A model generated the notes under the pieces. The model was not told the DNA's origin, ran no database searches, and saw only the letters and a list, made by a program, of their open reading frames with translations. From assembly GCA_948567375.1 (NCBI GenBank), contig OX419760.1, forward strand, positions 48,050,001 through 48,114,000: a stretch of 64,000 nucleotides of DNA. Reading direction: 5' to 3'. Of the stretch, positions 33,312 through 45,024 are shown piece after piece (the stretch's first letter is position 1; each line of letters begins with the position of its first letter). The DNA comes from Lunularia cruciata (Eukaryota > Streptophyta > Marchantiopsida > Lunulariales > Lunulariaceae). Both the position numbers and the translations under genes were made by a program.

Positions 33312-33901
33312 TGTAATACTTTGAGGATAGGAGAAAAACCAACAAAAACACAAGGGAAACACAAGGTTTTATTCCTCAATACTTTGATCACCAAAAGAGC
33401 ACCTTGTCTTTACTATATAACAAAGAGGATCCACTCAAAGGAGCTCCATCTTTAGATAAGATACATGGATTGGTGACATGTCAACAAGCTCCACTCTTAG
33501 ATTAGTTTTATGGACTAGGTACATGTCAATCCTTGTCCTATTATGATGGTCAAACAAGTTTGACCAAAAAGAATCTTTGGGAAATTTTCCTATAAGAAAC
33601 TCAAAACAACATGGACGAGGTACGATTGGAAAGGTCTTGATGAGATAAACAATGGGGAGAAGATAATGCCTTTTCCTTTTAAGGGGGTGATTTCCTAATT
33701 TTCAAAGTTCAATTCATCCATTTAGGCCTCCAAGATTGGCTCAAAAGTTTTAGGGATGTTTTTGGCCTCTGCCATATTAGTGGAAGTACTCTTTTGGTGA
33801 CACCTCTATGTAATCTACTTAGACCATCATATATAACATCCTTCTAGATATTACCAAGCCAATTTTCACCTCCAGATTATATGTCTAGATAATGTATTAC
33901 A
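33312..33901 (-). repeat. Solo LTR of family X with perfect 5-bp target duplication
   Basis: Plus-strand ends TGTAATACTTTGAGG and TAATGTATTACA, 590 bp, single module. Flanked on both sides by CATGG (33307-33311 and 33902-33906). No internal region is present, so it is a solo LTR formed by LTR-LTR recombination. Confidence 0.93.
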
Positions 33902-36139
33902 CATGGAGACCTTTCTTCCAAATGGTGTGTTCATTGTTTATTCCTTTGAGGAGGCAAAAGATTGTTCATAGATATACTATTATTCATATGAAGACTAATA
34001 TAGAAAGATCTAGTGATGAGGATTATGATCTGGTAGATCTGATAGTACCAACTATTGATGCTGAGTTGGTAGTCTTACATAGGTAGTGCCACCATCCGGA
34101 GGATAGGAGATTCAAGCATAGTTTTATAGAGTGGATTCTCACATATCTTTTCCTTGAGAGTGGTATCATTGGTGAAGATGAGGTTAGATATGAGAGCCTT
34201 CCATAGGACCAAGAGTACTTCATACACAAGGGAGATAAGGCATTGGATGATGGTGAGTGAGAGAATAGGTTATTTTCATGAGAACTTTATGTTCACTTGT
34301 TTTGACACTTGTTATTTATTGTTTAGATAAATTGCTTTGGTGATGTTTTATATCATTTGTGCATCTCCTAAGTACGATATTCAATGTTCTTTTATGAAAA
34401 TTTCCTATGTATAATGTTTAGCTTTGTTTGTGCCCAAGGCATCATCTCCATGTTGTGCATGTTCATATCCCCATGAGAGATGATGAGTATATGATGAGAA
34501 GATATGAGGAGTACCCATTGAGAGCTCAAGATGGGTTTAGGGAGAGATGCACAATGATTAACATGTGGGAGAACTATGTGATGATGTGCATGTGGACATA
34601 TAGGTGGAAGAGCCATGTCCTTCCTGAGTGTTGCACATGGGATATAGGATAGTCAGTTAGGTGTTGGATTTGAGAGAGTGGACATGGGGGTGGAAGAGAC
34701 ACCCTTCATTGGGTCATGATAGCAAGAGGCCTTTACATGTAGTGGAGCTAGGAGTGATGTGTACACTTGAGAGAGAGGTAGATTGTATGGAGAGGGAGAG
34801 TGCTCATAGTGAGAGGGTAGAGAGGCAGTGTGATCTCAATGCAAGGTGAGACACTAGCCACTGAGGTGAGACATCATGCCTTGATGGTTGAGGTTTATAA
34901 GATGTAGGAGAGTGAGATGTTGGAGAAGGAGCGTGTTCACAAGGAGAGATTGGATGCACTAGACTTACAAGTGAGGCATCATGAGGTAGATGGCTGAGGC
35001 TTATAGGATTCTAGAGATGTTCTACATAAGAGAGTTTTTTTTATCAGTATGAAGAGTTAGAGAGTACAAAGTCTCAATTAGATGAGACATAGAGTTCATT
35101 AGGTCAGTTGAGAAGATTACTAGATGAGGCCATTAAGGAAGGGTGTGCTTTTCTCAATGTGGCTATGACTAAACCTTCTTGGCTGCACTATTCTAGGTTG
35201 ACACAAAATGATAGCATAGATAGATATTGACACTCATGGGACTCAGAAGGTTGGTATAGAGAGAGTTACTTAGGGATCTCAAACGGGTGGGTTAGATTTA
35301 TTTTTGAGTGTTTGGAGAGAGATATGTTTAGTGGAGACACTGACTGATCCAGATATAGCTGGCATACCAAGGGGAGAGCCTAGTGTATTGACACTTGACA
35401 TGGATATTTTTACTTAGAAACCACTAGTTGGTGAAGCTCTTGCATCCCCACCTCCATTTGCGGTGACCAAGGAGTCACTTGCCTGGATGGAGGAGAGGAG
35501 GAAGATATTGTTTTGTGAGCTCTATAGACTTGATAGATTGAGATAGAGGATGATTTTGATTGGGGAGTTAATTCCTCACCTTGTTTATGCTTATGAGAGG
35601 CGGAAGAAGATTCTAGTATTATATATTGGTTGTCAATTGGACCTTATGTGGGGTACTAGTCATCTTTGCTCCCAATGGTCTGCCTTGATAAAATGGCATG
35701 GATGGATGCATTATAGAGTTAGGAGCACTATTAGATATGTACTTTGCCCAAGAGTTAGAGGTTCATGGAGTTTTGTGTGTCACACTTTGAGGTTCTGATT
35801 TGGACAAATAACACAAGAGTAGATTGTGAGCATCTCCTTTGGGATATGCAAGATTGCCACCAATTGGAATACACACCAAAGAGCATCTCATGAGGATGCT
35901 TGATGATTGTAGAGACCATAGGGATTGTTAATGAGATGCTTGATGATCATAAGGACCGTTAGAGAGATTTCACCCATAGACCTTATACTGTATTTCTTGC
36001 CTCAGGTCTTTGCCTTTGTGATATATCAATAGTGCATATCTTCTATGTAGTAGGAACCACCCTCATGGTGCTATCATCCTCATTCTTCTACTCCTTATCA
36101 TACTAGTGTCATAGATTCTAGGACTTCATCATATACAAG
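33902..36139 (+). pseudogene. Unclassified transposon-like ORFs
   Basis: Several plus-strand pieces, none with a recognised domain: 33902-34086 (DEDYDLVDLIVPTIDAEL), 34428-34652 (DDEYMMRRYEEYPLRAQDGF, then a Trp/Met-rich run), 34661-35110 (Glu/Arg-rich, probably coiled coil) and 35470-35800 (AWMEERRKILFCELYRLDRL; IGCQLDLMWGTS). Pieces in the same strand and order suggest one decayed long ORF, perhaps the gag-like protein of an unknown retroelement. Both ends are cut by X LTRs. Confidence 0.3.
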
Positions 36140-36888
36140 TGTAATACCAATAGCTAGACAGATGATTTAGAGATGAATTTGGGTTGGTAACGTCTGGAAG
36201 GATGTTATACATGATGGAATGAGTAGATAAGCTAGAGGTATCACCAAAAGAGTGATTCTACTAATAGGCCAAAAATTGAAACATGCTTGGAAACTTTAGA
36301 ATCAATAGCTAGGCATATGATCTAGAGGTGAAACTTGGGGTGGTAACATCTAGAAGGATGTTACACATGATAGATAACATAGATCAGATATAAGTATCAC
36401 CAAAAGAGCACTTCTACTAATAGAGCAGATGCCAAAATAGGCGTGAGAACTTTAGAGGCAATTTTGGAGGCCTAAACGGATGAATTAGACCTCAAAAATG
36501 AGAAGACCCCTCCCCCCCAAATTGGACTAAAGGCTGGCCTTCCCTCCCTCCTGGTTTTTCTCTTTGAGATCTTTCCAACGGTACCTCACCCATGTGATTC
36601 TAAGATTCCTACAAGAAGATTCCCTAAAAGATTCCATCCAATCAAAGCTTGTTTGACCAACCAGGTGGGACCATGACCAACATGTCACCCATCCAAGTAA
36701 GGAATCTAAGGGTGGAGCTTTCTGACAAGTCACCTATCCATGTACCTAATCCTATGGTGGAGCTTCCTTGGAGGAGATTTTCCTTAGTTATATAGTAAAG
36801 AGAAGGTGCTCCTTTGGGGCATCAGAGGATTGAGTGTGAAATTTGTGTTTTCTTTCTTGAATAGTTCTCTTGTCCTCAAAGTATTACA
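36140..36888 (+). repeat. Solo LTR of family X, two-module form, with near-perfect target duplication
   Basis: Starts TGTAATACCAATAGCTAGAC and ends CAAAGTATTACA, 749 bp. Flanks ACAAG (36135-36139) and ACGAG (36889-36893) differ at one base. The first 155 bp or so are repeated: CAATAGCTAG recurs at 36148 and 36303, each copy followed by its own GATGTTA and CACCAAAAGAG blocks. Confidence 0.9.
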
Positions 36889-38264
36889 ACGAGCTTGGTG
36901 GATCCCTTATTTAGATTTCACATGGACCTTCATTTTTTTGCCATTGAGTTTCTCACTTTGGAGTGGACATATGGTCATTTTAGGGCTTATAGCACCAACA
37001 TATATGACAAATTAGCCATTTTTTAGTACCATCCGCTCCATGGTGTAGAGTGGGATTTGCTATGGAGATATAGTCTAATAATGATCACTCAACCCATACG
37101 TAGATGCATGGATATAGCACTTGAGCGGATCCAACTAGAGTAGACCCATTGGAGATTATACCATCCATCTCATAGGTGTACTATGAGACTTGTCTAGAGT
37201 CTTATTTCTCATGATATATAACAATTTTACACTCTTATCTGCCATTATTTCTATGCATTATATACATCTAACATTCATTATTTCTCAAGCTTGTCATTTT
37301 ATTGCTAGTTAGTTAATTGCATGTATGGTGTTTTTTTGCTACCTAGATATTTTTTTGCCACAAAATATAAACTATTTCAGATATCTAATTTGAAGTTTCT
37401 AGATGTGAAAAATTACCAAGATAATAAAATTAGTTAACTTAGTTTATCAAATGGTAAAATCTCTAAATCAATTAAGAGGAGATTGAGCACTCATCCAACA
37501 GCTCCAAAGCAAGATCATTGGTTTTCAATAACTATGATGCAAAAGATGACAACAATTATGCATCCTTGCTTAATCTATTTCTTTTTACCTAAAATCTATA
37601 AGTTTTATGTGCACATTGAAGAAGCTACACACTCAACATTTTGACTAGGGAATTCTAGCACATGGTGGTTTTCTTGATTAATGATGGTCCTAGAGATTTG
37701 TTACTATTTTTGTAAGGTAGTGTTCTGTAAGTAACATGATCAATTTCTGATGAAGCATTCTTGAAATCTATTAGGTCATGTGGCATTCACAAGAGAGCCA
37801 AAAAAATGATTACTGCAAATTCTTGAATTATTTTGCCTCCTTAAGGCTCATGAATGATGTTCTAATTTGTATTTAATGTAGATTATGATACTACATGGTC
37901 TATGTATTAAGCAATACCATGGTCTGCACATGGTGTACATAGAATTTCCTACATATACTCTAATACCATGGTCTATGCAAGATGGTATGCATAGACCATG
38001 GTATTAGAGTATACGCACGATCTTAAATCTTGGGTATACCACCCTTTGCAAACTAGGCTCTAGGCATCCTAAACTGGAAAATGGGCATAGAAAATGGCAA
38101 GTCATCTTCACAAAAGAGTCATACCACCAACTCCACCACTTCACAACAAATAGGCAAAAGCTTTGAATTAAAAATTCAGGAGCACATACTTTACAAGGAT
38201 TCAAGAGCACACACTTTACAAGGAGTTTGAATTATTATCCTCAGATGAACCATGGGTGGATTAT
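36889..38264. other. Unassigned DNA with a strong hairpin
   Basis: No supported gene. Plus-strand pieces at 36890-37200 (DFTWTFIFLPLSFSLWSG, MDIALERIQLE) may belong to the same unknown element as 33902-36139. The rest is AT-rich. The hairpin at 37954-38013 is listed separately. Confidence 0.35.
37954..38013. repeat. Perfect inverted repeat, 25-bp arms, 10-bp loop
   Basis: 37954-37978 and 37989-38013 are exact reverse complements, built around TAATACCATGGTCTATGC; loop AAGATGGTAT. Related but unpaired pieces (CATGGTCTATGTATT, ATACCATGGTCTGCAC) occur at about 37897-37930. An RNA from either strand would fold into a perfect 25-bp stem. The origin is unknown: it could be a miniature transposon end pair or a fresh inverted duplication. 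Confidence 0.95.
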
Positions 38265-39064
38265 TTAGAGAATACATCTCCAAAAATTCCTCATTATCTC
38301 TCTGATTTCATTAGATGACTTTCCGGCTTTAATTAGTTCTAAGGTCATAGACTCTACTTGCTTGGCTTTGACCTTTCTTTCCTTGAATAAAAGTTTCTCC
38401 CATTTTGCTTTTTGTTTCAAATTGAAGACCATCTTCTCGCACTCTAACTTCTCTGATTGGATAATTCTCTTTGCATCTACTTTGGACGGGTACTTCTCTA
38501 TCTTAACCACCTTTTTTCTTCTATCTTGGCTAATCTTTGTCACTCTCTAGTTTCCAAAAATTCAAACTTCAATTTTATATGGATAACAATATCTTGGGAG
38601 AAAGTAGATACCAGAGAAGAATTTGAATTCACTCTAAGCACCTTCTTCTTCTTTTGAGACTTGCCTTCACATCCTCTTGGTTTCTCTCCTCTTCCTTGCA
38701 CATCCTCCATTGTACCATCATCAAGCATACTAAATACATAATGAGAAGGTGTTGATATGATACCCTCCTCCTACACCTAAAGCCTATCATTTGTACATGC
38801 ATTATATTTTTAGGCACTTGAAAATGTGATATCAAATGTATCTATCCTTGGTGTGTACAAGATAGAATCAAATTGGATGGTTTTTGACCTTGTAGTATCT
38901 TTCCTAACATACTTTGCACTCTCTGTATTTCTTTCATGGTGTGCTCGTGGCTCATTTTCCTCACCATTTTTATTCAACTCAATAATATTCATTTTGTCAC
39001 CTAGACCCAAACTAACTAGGGTAGGGGAAGAAATGTTTGCTCTACCACCAAACATTATGTCCAT
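38265..39064 (-). pseudogene. Lys/Glu-rich ORF remnant, unidentified
   Basis: Three overlapping minus-strand frames: 39064-38810 (DIMFGGRANISSPTLVSLG), 38728-38540 and 38543-38265. The last is strongly charged and helical (KLECEKMVFNLKQKAKWEKL), probably a coiled coil. Similar text continues upstream (about 39400-39300: INHHAEILDYLEESNHFLH). Plant transposon companion proteins with a Myb/trihelix domain often end in such a helix, but I cannot show it here. Confidence 0.3.
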
Positions 39065-39530
39065 GTGATGAAAATGAGTGCATCAATGATTCAATATATT
39101 ATTTGTGGTTTTCTAACCCCTTTTTAACTCACTCCCAATTAAACATTCCCCTGTGCTCTTATCTTTGACATCTTGAGCCAACTTGTAGGAAGCCACAATT
39201 GTTGCCACTTCTTCTTTAATCTAATTCCATTCATTCTCTCCGAGAAACCTCTCCCAAATTTCACAAGAAAGGTGGCCATTATGCTAATGAAATGCTCTTC
39301 TACATTTGCTTCTTGCAATGGCCCCTTGTAATATGAAGAAAATGATTAGACTCCTCTAAATAATCAAGAATCTCTGCATGATGGTTGATCATTCTAAATC
39401 TATCATTGTATAGACCTTCCTCACCTTTTTGCATTATGCAAAGTGGTAGTAAATGATGTCTTACGTTGGTTATTAAACCTATTCATGAGATGAAGTGGAG
39501 TCTTAGAAATCATGGGGTTGGGGATAGGAG

Positions 39531-39947
39531 TGTTAGAAAATACAGTCCCAAGGACCTCTTGCAATAGCACATCATAAGGCCCATTAAACATAAATTAGAG
39601 TACTAACAAGAAATAATGTGGTTCACTCCATAGAAGCTACCTCCACGGCTGAAACAGGCTCACATCAGCCTTCGAACGTTTATTTCCATTGCACATATGT
39701 ATATATATACACACAAGGATAGTCACTCTATCATCCGTCTAAACTTTGAATATAGACCTGCAGGACTTCATGAGTATTGACCACTCAAGATATCTAGTCA
39801 CTTTAATAGTCAACCTTAGAAGTGACTGAATATATATCTAAACAAGTGATTGCCCATCATGGCATGATACAATAAGGAGTTTCCATCAGTCAAGTTTTGC
39901 TCTTGCTCTTGATCAGGCAAGTCACTTATAGCAAGCCAAACATAACA
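39531..39947 (-). repeat. 3' LTR of copia element G
   Basis: Plus-strand ends TGTTAGAAAATACAGTCCC and GCCAAACATAACA. It contains a TATATATATACACACA tract. It differs from the 5' LTR (43984-44412) by small indels and substitutions. Confidence 0.95.
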
Positions 39948-39976
39948 AACTCCACCTTTTGCTTGTATCCACCTTA

Positions 39977-41535
39977 TCATCCCAAAGAGCAACATTGAAC
40001 GTTGAGCAAGTTCATGCATAACTTGAACTTCTCAACAGGAACATGTTTAGTCAACATATCAGCTGAATTTACCTCTATTCCAATCTTTTGCAAATTGATT
40101 TCACCACTTGTCACAACTTCCTTGATAAAACAATATCTCACATCAATATGCTTTGTCTTTGAATGATATACTTGATTCTTTGCCAAGTGAATAGCGCTTT
40201 GGCTATCACATAAAAGTGTGGACTTCATATTAGGGAGTCCTACATCCTTGGCTAATCTTTGTAGCCATATTGCCTCTTTGGCAGCCTTAGTTGTTGCCAT
40301 ATATTCTGCCTCTGTAGTAGAAAGAGCAATAGTAGATTGGAGAGTAGACTTCCAACTTACTGCACCAACAACAAGTGTAAAAACAAATCATGTTGTAGAC
40401 CTTCTCTTATCCAAGTCTTTGGCAAAATCAGAATCTACATAATTCCTCCTTCTTGTTCCTTCTCCACATCAAAGGTAATGCCAATATTTATAGTCCTTTT
40501 CAAGTAACAAAGTATCCACTTCACAACTTCCCAATGTTTTTTCCCTGGATTTGCCATGTATCTACTCACCATACTCACAACATATGAGATGTCTGGTCTA
40601 GTACAGACCATAACATACATTAAACTCCCAACAACACTAGCATAAGGAATATTTGACATTACTTTTCTCTCCTCCTCATTTGATGGACATTGCTCCAATG
40701 ATATCTTGAAATGACTTACTATTGGAGTGTTCACTAGTTTTGCTTTCTCCATGCCAAACCGAGCAAGTAATTTTTCCAAATATCTCCTTTGAGATATCCA
40801 TAACTTTCCCTTGCTCCTGTCTCGGTGGATTTCAATCCCAAGTACCCTCTTTGAAGAACCCAAGTCCTTCATATCAAACTCCTTACCAAGTTGTGCTTTC
40901 AATTTCTTCACCTCAACCATATCCTTTGCATCAATCAGTATATCATCCACATGTAGTACCAAGATGATTAAATCAAGTACTCTAGGTCCATGTAGCTTCT
41001 TGAGGTACACTAGCAATCTGATTCACTTCTATTATATCCTTGCTTCAACATGAAAGCATCAAATTTTCTTATACCAAAATCTTGGACTTTGCTTTAGTCC
41101 ATATAAAGACTTTTGTAACCTGCAAACCAGGTTCTAGTTCCTTGGTACCACAAAACCTTAAGGTTGATGCATGTAAATCTCCTCCTCCAATTCTCCATGT
41201 AAAATAGCAGTTGTAACATCTAGTTGCTCCAACTCCAAGTTATGCAATGCAATTATTGCCAATAGTGCACAAATTGCAGAGATTTTTACCATTGGTGAAA
41301 AAATCTCATTGAAGTCAATACCTTCTTTTTGGGTATAACCCTTTGCTACAAGCCTTGCTTTGTATCTATCTCCACCTGATTTTGGAAGCCCTTCCTTCCT
41401 CCAAAATATCCATTTGCAACCAATTGCCTTCTTTCTCATAGGCAATTTTTCAAGTCTCCAAGTTTGGTTTTTGGCCAAAGACTTCATCTCCTCTTCCATT
41501 GCACAATGCCACTTTTGACACTCTTGATCTTGCAT
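39977..41535 (-). pseudogene. Reverse transcriptase and RNase H of copia element G
   Basis: 41535-41158 opens the RT (IGCKWIFWRKEGLP, RYKARLVAKGYTQKEGIDF, LEQLDVTTAILHGELEEEI). 41016-40435 has the catalytic box as LHVDDILIDAKD, where YVDD is normal, then the connection region (GSLMYVMVCTRPDISYVVSM). 40300-39977 has RNase H (KEAIWLQRLAKDVGLP, HIDVRYCFIKEVV). The order and text are clear copia pol. Frames change at about 41157-41017 and 40434-40301. Confidence 0.9.
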
Positions 41536-41731
41536 TGCCTCTTCATATGAAGAAGGCTCACCATTCTCCGTAAAAGAGCATAAGCTACAAATGAATCATC
41601 AAATCTCTTTGGAGGCCTTCTATCCCTATTTGGATACCTATGTTCATGAATCACTTTTGGGCTCTTCTAATGGTTCACTTGGTAGATCTACAAGAGGTGA
41701 AATTTCTTCATTTCCAAGATTAATATCTATC

Positions 41732-42881
41732 TTAACAAAATCTGACTGATTTTTTTTCTTTTAATATAGTAATAGTCTTCATTGTACTAGTCTCATCAAA
41801 AACTACATCCCTACTCACAACAAGACAACACCTTTCTGGATCCCATAATCTATATCCCTTTGTATCCTTCTCATATCCCAAGAATATACATTTTCTAGAT
41901 TTGGGATCTAACTTTGTCCTTTCTTCTTGTTGAATATGAACATAAGCTATGCATCCAAATACTCTAAGTGAAGAGTAATCAACATGCAAACCTGTCCACT
42001 TTTCCATAAGTGTCTTACACTTAATAGCAGCAGAGGGAGAAATGTTTACCAAATGAAAAGCCATATTTATAGATTCTACCCAAAAACTCTTCTCCAATCC
42101 AACGCTTAACATACTTCTTGCTTTCTCCAAGAGTGTATGATTTATCCGCTCTACTACACCATTTTGTTGAGGAGTACCTGGTATGGTAAAGTGATGAATT
42201 ATCCCTTCACTCTTACAATATCTATCAAACTCTCCACATTTGTATTCTCCACCATTATCAGATCTCAAACACTTCACTTTCCTTCCAGTTTGTTTCTCCA
42301 TAATCACCTTCCATTGTTTAAACAAAGAGAAGACCTCTGATTTTTGCTTCATGGTGTAGACCCATACTCTCTGGAGTAATCACCAACCAAAGATACAAAA
42401 TATTATGCTCCAAATTTTGAAGCTATAGGTGCAGGGCACCAAACATCAGAATGCACATAGTCTAAAATTCCCTTTGTGCAATGAACTCCACCGTTGCTTT
42501 CCTACTACACAATGCTTACAGAATTTTTAACTTACAACTTTTAAGGCCCTTCAAAAGTTGTTGCTTGGACAATTCACTTAGACTCCTTTCACTCATATGA
42601 CCCAAACATAGGTGCCATAACTGAGTAAGATCTTTGGGATCTTCATTTTCAGAAATAGTACTTGCCATTCCTCCAGTGATGGTCTTTCCAACAAGCTCAT
42701 AAAGATTTCCTATCTTCTTGCTCTTCATTACAACCAATGCTCCTTTTGATACCTTGAGTATTCCATTTTTTACTCCCCACCTCCAACCATTTGAGTCCAA
42801 AGTGCCTAGTGAGATCAAATTCTTCCTTAACTCAGGAACATGCCTCACATCAGCAAGAGTCCTTACAATACCATCAAACAT
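41732..42881 (-). pseudogene. Integrase of copia element G
   Basis: 42881-42516 is the pre-integrase zinc region (LWHLCLGHMSERSLSELSKQ). 42352-41732 (206 codons) has the DDE core with CLRSDNGGEYKCGEF and PGTPQQNGVVERINHTLLEK, then a GYRLWDPERCCLVVSRDVVF block. The second Asp (DNGGE) and the Glu (NGVVER) are visible. The segment with the first catalytic Asp and the zinc Cys pair is broken by stops around 42515-42353. Protease (SWILDSGCSYHMCP) is just upstream at about 43040-42990. Confidence 0.88.
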
Positions 42882-43156
42882 CTTAATGTGTATATTCTAC
42901 CAATGCCAATAGCTTTACAAGCCATGTTGTTTCCCATTATTACAGATCCTCCATTGAATGATTTGTACTCATGAAACCACTCCTTGTTTGGACACATATG
43001 GTAAGAGCAACCTGAGTCCAATATCCATGACTCCTCAAATTGATCTTTGTCTTGGGTAACACATTAGAACATCATCCACAACTCCAGATGACTCAACAAT
43101 GCTTGCTTGATATGAAAGTTGACCTTTATCCTTGTTGGACTCAAGCCTCTTGTTGT

Positions 43157-43893
43157 TACAATCCTTCTTGAAATGTCCAACCTTCCCACAGATCTAGCAC
43201 TTGCCTTTGAAACCTCAAGTTCTAGACTTGGATCTAGATTTACTCATGATCTGATCTCTCTCTCTCTTTTCCTTCCTCTAATAAATAGAGCCTTTGAATT
43301 TGTCTTGTCTTGGTTGGTTCTTTTTTGCATCTCATTGGACAATAATGCTGAAGTGACATCCTCACAGTTTATATCATCTTTCCCATATAGAAGAGTTGTG
43401 ACCAAATGCTCATATGATGGAGAGAGTGAAGTCAATAACAACAATGCCTTATCCTCCTCTTCTAACTTCACCTCTATGCTCATCAACTCACAAATGATTT
43501 TGTTGAAAGCATTGAGGTGCTCCATAATTCTTTGGCCTTCCTTCATCCGCAACATATACAAATTTTGTTTAAGAAACAGTCTATTTGTCAAAGACTTGGT
43601 CATATAAAGATTCTCCAATTTGGCCCATAGTTTTGGTGCAGATTCCTCATTCATAACATTATATAGCACGTCATCAGCAAGGTTCAACCTAATAGTGCTA
43701 ATAGCTCTGAGATCAAAATCTTCATCTTCCCATCCTCATCACTTTTGTCCTCCTTTTTCTTCTTTAGTGCTCTATGCAGTCCTTGCTGGACAAGAAGGTC
43801 CTTCATCTTCAGTTGCCAAAGTCCAAATCTTTTTTCCCCATCAATCTTCTCCACTGCAAATTTAGCATTTGATATGGATATCACCCCTGCCAT
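43157..43893 (-). pseudogene. gag and zinc knuckle of copia element G
   Basis: 43893-43684 starts MAGVISISNAKFAVEKIDGE, with the FGLWQLKMKDLLVQQGL core typical of copia gag. After a frameshift it continues at 43687-43244 (LADDVLYNVMNEESAPKLWA, LLTSLSPSYEHLVTTLL). The zinc knuckle C, stop, ICGKVGHFKKDC lies at about 43200-43157, where the Trp codon has become a stop. Lower part near 43260 is basic. Confidence 0.88.
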
Positions 43894-43983
43894 TGCTTTG
43901 ATGTGGACTTGCTTCCGGACCCACTTCCTTGCACCCTTAGATCTCTAGACCCTCTTCATGACCAACTAAGCTCTAATTCCAAT

Positions 43984-44412
43984 TGTTAGAAAATACAGTC
44001 CCAAGGACCTCTCACAATAGCACATCATAAGGCCAATTAAACATAAATCAGAGTACGGACAGGAAATAACGTGGAACCACTCCTTGTCCCGGAAGCTACC
44101 TCCATGGCTGAAACAGGCTCACACCAGCCTTCAAACCTTTATTTCCATTGCACATATGTATATATATACACACACATGGATAGTCCCTCTATCATCCGTC
44201 TAAACTCCTGAATATAGACCCGTGGGACTTCATGAGTATTGACCACTCAAGATATCTAGTCACTTTAATAGTCAACCTTAGAAGTGACTGAATATATATC
44301 CAAACAAGTGATTGCACATCATCATGGCATGATACAATAAGGAGTTTCCATCAGTCAAGTTTTGCTCTTGCTCTTGATCAGGCAAGTCACTTATAGCAAG
44401 CCAAACATAACA
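43984..44412 (-). repeat. 5' LTR of copia element G
   Basis: Same ends as the 3' LTR, 429 bp. The right target duplication AGGAG follows at 44413. Confidence 0.95.
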
Positions 44413-45024
44413 AGGAGGAGAAGGAGTTCTAAACGGAGAAGAGATGCAAGTGGGTCAACATACCACTCTTAACAAATCTTGGAAACTCATGAATGGCAAT
44501 GGCACAAGAAATGCAATATCACTCGGATTGGCCAAAGGAATAGGAGAACGCAAAACTATTGCAGAGGATGCATAAGGATGATTCGGATGGACTAGCATGC
44601 ATTTGCATGCTACATGGGGTGGAATAGATAGAATAAGTGGACCAACTATTGCCAAGATTGATGGAGGAAGAGAAGTATCTTTATTGATCCTTAACTTTAA
44701 CAATTTCCATAACTCCAAACTGAAAAACCAAAATTGGCTCTAAACTTTGCTCCTATATTTCCATGGACTGCACTTCTAAATTGATTTCTATCCCCTTTCC
44801 TCTTGGTGCGCCAAACCAAACCAAACATCCAAGATTTTGTGCAATCATCTGCACTCTCTAGTGTATTTGTCATTGTTTGGGATGAAAGGAACCAAGTATC
44901 CTAGGTTCTTCAACAATTTTGTATGTTCAACCTCAATTTTGTCCTCTTTTTCCTTTACAAACCCCAACCTTCATGTTTCCAGCAAAGTGTCAGGTCTTGT
45001 AAGCAAAGTTCCCATTTGAACTCC
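44413..45024. other. DNA between copia G and the LINE, no supported gene
   Basis: Before the copia insertion this joined 39530. The minus strand has an open piece at 44718-44455 with no recognised domain; it might be the 5' part of the charged ORF remnant at 38265-39064. Confidence 0.35.

Larger units (their letters stand above)
39531..44412 (-). mobile_element. Full-length Ty1/copia retrotransposon G with 5-bp target duplication
   Basis: Both LTRs are present (39531-39947, 417 bp; 43984-44412, 429 bp) and the flanks are AGGAG on both sides (39526-39530 and 44413-44417). Minus-strand domain order is gag, zinc knuckle, protease, integrase, RT, RNase H, which defines copia. The LTRs are very similar, so the insertion looks fairly young, but several frameshifts and stops are present. 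The primer site following the 5' LTR is a diverged TGGAATTAGAGC. Confidence 0.95.

Noticed and set aside
37954-38013. Established microRNA gene
   Set aside because: The hairpin is perfect and short, with no visible miRNA/miRNA* mismatch pattern or known mature sequence; kept only as a structural finding.
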